Shown one piece after another: positions 7,244 to 8,086 of a stretch of DNA of 8,086 nucleotides. The stretch comes from Prevotellaceae bacterium (lineage in GTDB: Bacteria; Bacteroidota; Bacteroidia; Bacteroidales; Bacteroidaceae), in contig CAJPLH010000079.1 in NCBI GenBank assembly GCA_905371275.1, forward strand, positions 1 to 8,086, read 5' to 3'. The notes under the pieces are model-generated. The model was not told the DNA's origin. It made no database searches and saw only the letters and a list, made by a program, of their open reading frames with translations. Each line of letters opens with the position of its first letter. The stretch's first letter is position 1. Position numbers and translations under genes: made by a program.

Positions 7244-8080
7244 TTATCCTTTCCAAGCTTTAGGAAGTTTTCCCCCGAGTAGGCAATAGAGTCCAATGGC
7301 CATAAAGGGTAGGGAGAGCAATTGTCCTTGGTTGAGGTGAATGACGGCTTGCATCTGTTGTTCCCAGGGTTCTTGCACCTCTTTGAAGTATTCCACAAAG
7401 AGTCGGAAGGTGAATATGCTGGTGAGGCAGAATCCGAAGAAGTAGCCCGTTCCCACTTTGTTAGGCCATTTGCGATAGAGCCAGAGTGTGACAAGAAAGA
7501 AGATGAAATAGGCAATGGCTTCGTAGAGTTGTCCCGGGTGTCGGGGGAAGTCTTCTCCGAGTTTTTCAAAGATGAAGCCCCAAGTTCCGTCAGTCTTCTT
7601 ACCCACGATTTCGGAGTTCATGAGATTGCCCAATCTTATGCAACACGCTGTGATGGGTGTGGCAATGGCGATGTTGTCGAGCACTCTGAGGAGTGGCACT
7701 TTGGTTTTGCGCACATAGAGCCATAGGGCTATCATGAGTCCTGCCGTTCCTCCGTGTGAGGCTAAGCCAGCAAATCCGGTGAAGTGCCAGTTTCCCAAGC
7801 CGTCTTGTCGCATAGGGAGGAATATCTCTAGGGGATGTTGCAAGAAATAGTGTGGCTCATAGAGCAAACAGTGTCCAAGTCTTGCTCCCAGGAGGATGCC
7901 GAGGAAGCAATAGAAGAAGAGAGGGTCGAACTTCTCTTGTGAAAGTTTTTGTTGTCGATAGAGTCGCAACACAATATAATAGGCTGCGGCAAGACCAATA
8001 GTCCAGAACAGGGAATACCATCGCAAAGCAATGGGGCCGAGTTGTAGGGCTATTTGATCGGGATTCCAGTGGACTAGCAT
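7244..8080 (-). CDS. lgt: Prolipoprotein diacylglyceryl transferase
   Basis: Inner-membrane enzyme that moves diacylglycerol from phosphatidylglycerol to the lipobox cysteine of prolipoproteins, the first step of lipoprotein maturation. The 278 residues form about seven membrane segments. The Lgt signature is visible as IRLGNLMNSEIVG (148-160), where R149, N152 and E157 match E. coli R143, N146 and E151. ASHGG (107-111) holds the conserved His, equivalent to E. coli H103. HPGQLYEA (181-188) is the other conserved loop, with Gly where many members have Thr or Ser. R226 in FRLFVEYFKE matches E. coli R239, and NQGQLLSLPF (250-259) is the last conserved stretch. The length is typical. The ATG at 8080 fits the family N-terminus; only 6 bases upstream are in the window, so the promoter cannot be judged. 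The two genes next downstream encode predicted lipoproteins. Confidence 0.96.
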   Translation of the reverse strand: MLVHWNPDQIALQLGPIALRWYSLFWTIGLAAAYYIVLRLYRQQKLSQEKFDPLFFYCFLGILLGARLGHCLLYEPHYFLQHPLEIFLPMRQDGLGNWHFTGFAGLASHGGTAGLMIALWLYVRKTKVPLLRVLDNIAIATPITACCIRLGNLMNSEIVGKKTDGTWGFIFEKLGEDFPRHPGQLYEAIAYFIFFLVTLWLYRKWPNKVGTGYFFGFCLTSIFTFRLFVEYFKEVQEPWEQQMQAVIHLNQGQLLSLPFMAIGLYCLLGGKLPKAWKG

Positions 8081-8086
8081 ATTAGA

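Overview
The window reads as chromosomal DNA from a Bacteroidota member, most likely order Bacteroidales (Prevotella/Porphyromonas-like). This rests on several things seen here: a FucP-type sugar symporter with Bacteroides-like motifs, a sirtuin without the usual zinc cysteines, a DUF4369-plus-thioredoxin-fold lipoprotein, an OmpA-like/TPR lipoprotein, and weak or absent Shine-Dalgarno sequences. The genus is an inference and could not be checked.

All six supported genes lie on the minus strand, so transcription runs from high to low coordinates. In that order they are: lgt (prolipoprotein diacylglyceryl transferase, 8080-7244); a 558-residue OmpA-like/TPR lipoprotein (7193-5517); a strong hairpin (5464-5495) that probably ends or attenuates this upstream unit; a DUF4369/thioredoxin-like lipoprotein whose CXXC motif is gone (5405-4395); a PMCA-type Ca2+ P-type ATPase (4320-1636) whose start abuts four 7-bp tandem repeats; a CobB-like sirtuin (1584-880); and the first 271 codons of a FucP-family sugar:H+ symporter (815-1), cut by the window edge. 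No intergenic gap exceeds about 115 bases. There are no RNA genes, insertion sequences, CRISPR arrays or att sites that I can see.

The upper half has a lipoprotein theme: Lgt adds diacylglycerol to the lipobox cysteine, and the next two genes downstream each encode a predicted lipoprotein that would be its substrate. The lower half is housekeeping transport and regulation: Ca2+ export, NAD-dependent deacylation and sugar uptake. Co-transcription of the ATPase and sirtuin is plausible from their short spacing. The symporter, 64 bases further on, could be in the same transcript or separate.

I do not see a new defence or mobile system. The points most worth a second look are proteins that keep a fold but have lost its hallmark residues (zinc-less sirtuin with an altered acyl-pocket motif; thioredoxin fold without CXXC), the OmpA-like/TPR architecture, the heptamer repeats at the ATPase start, and the hairpin whose T-tract is on the non-coding side.
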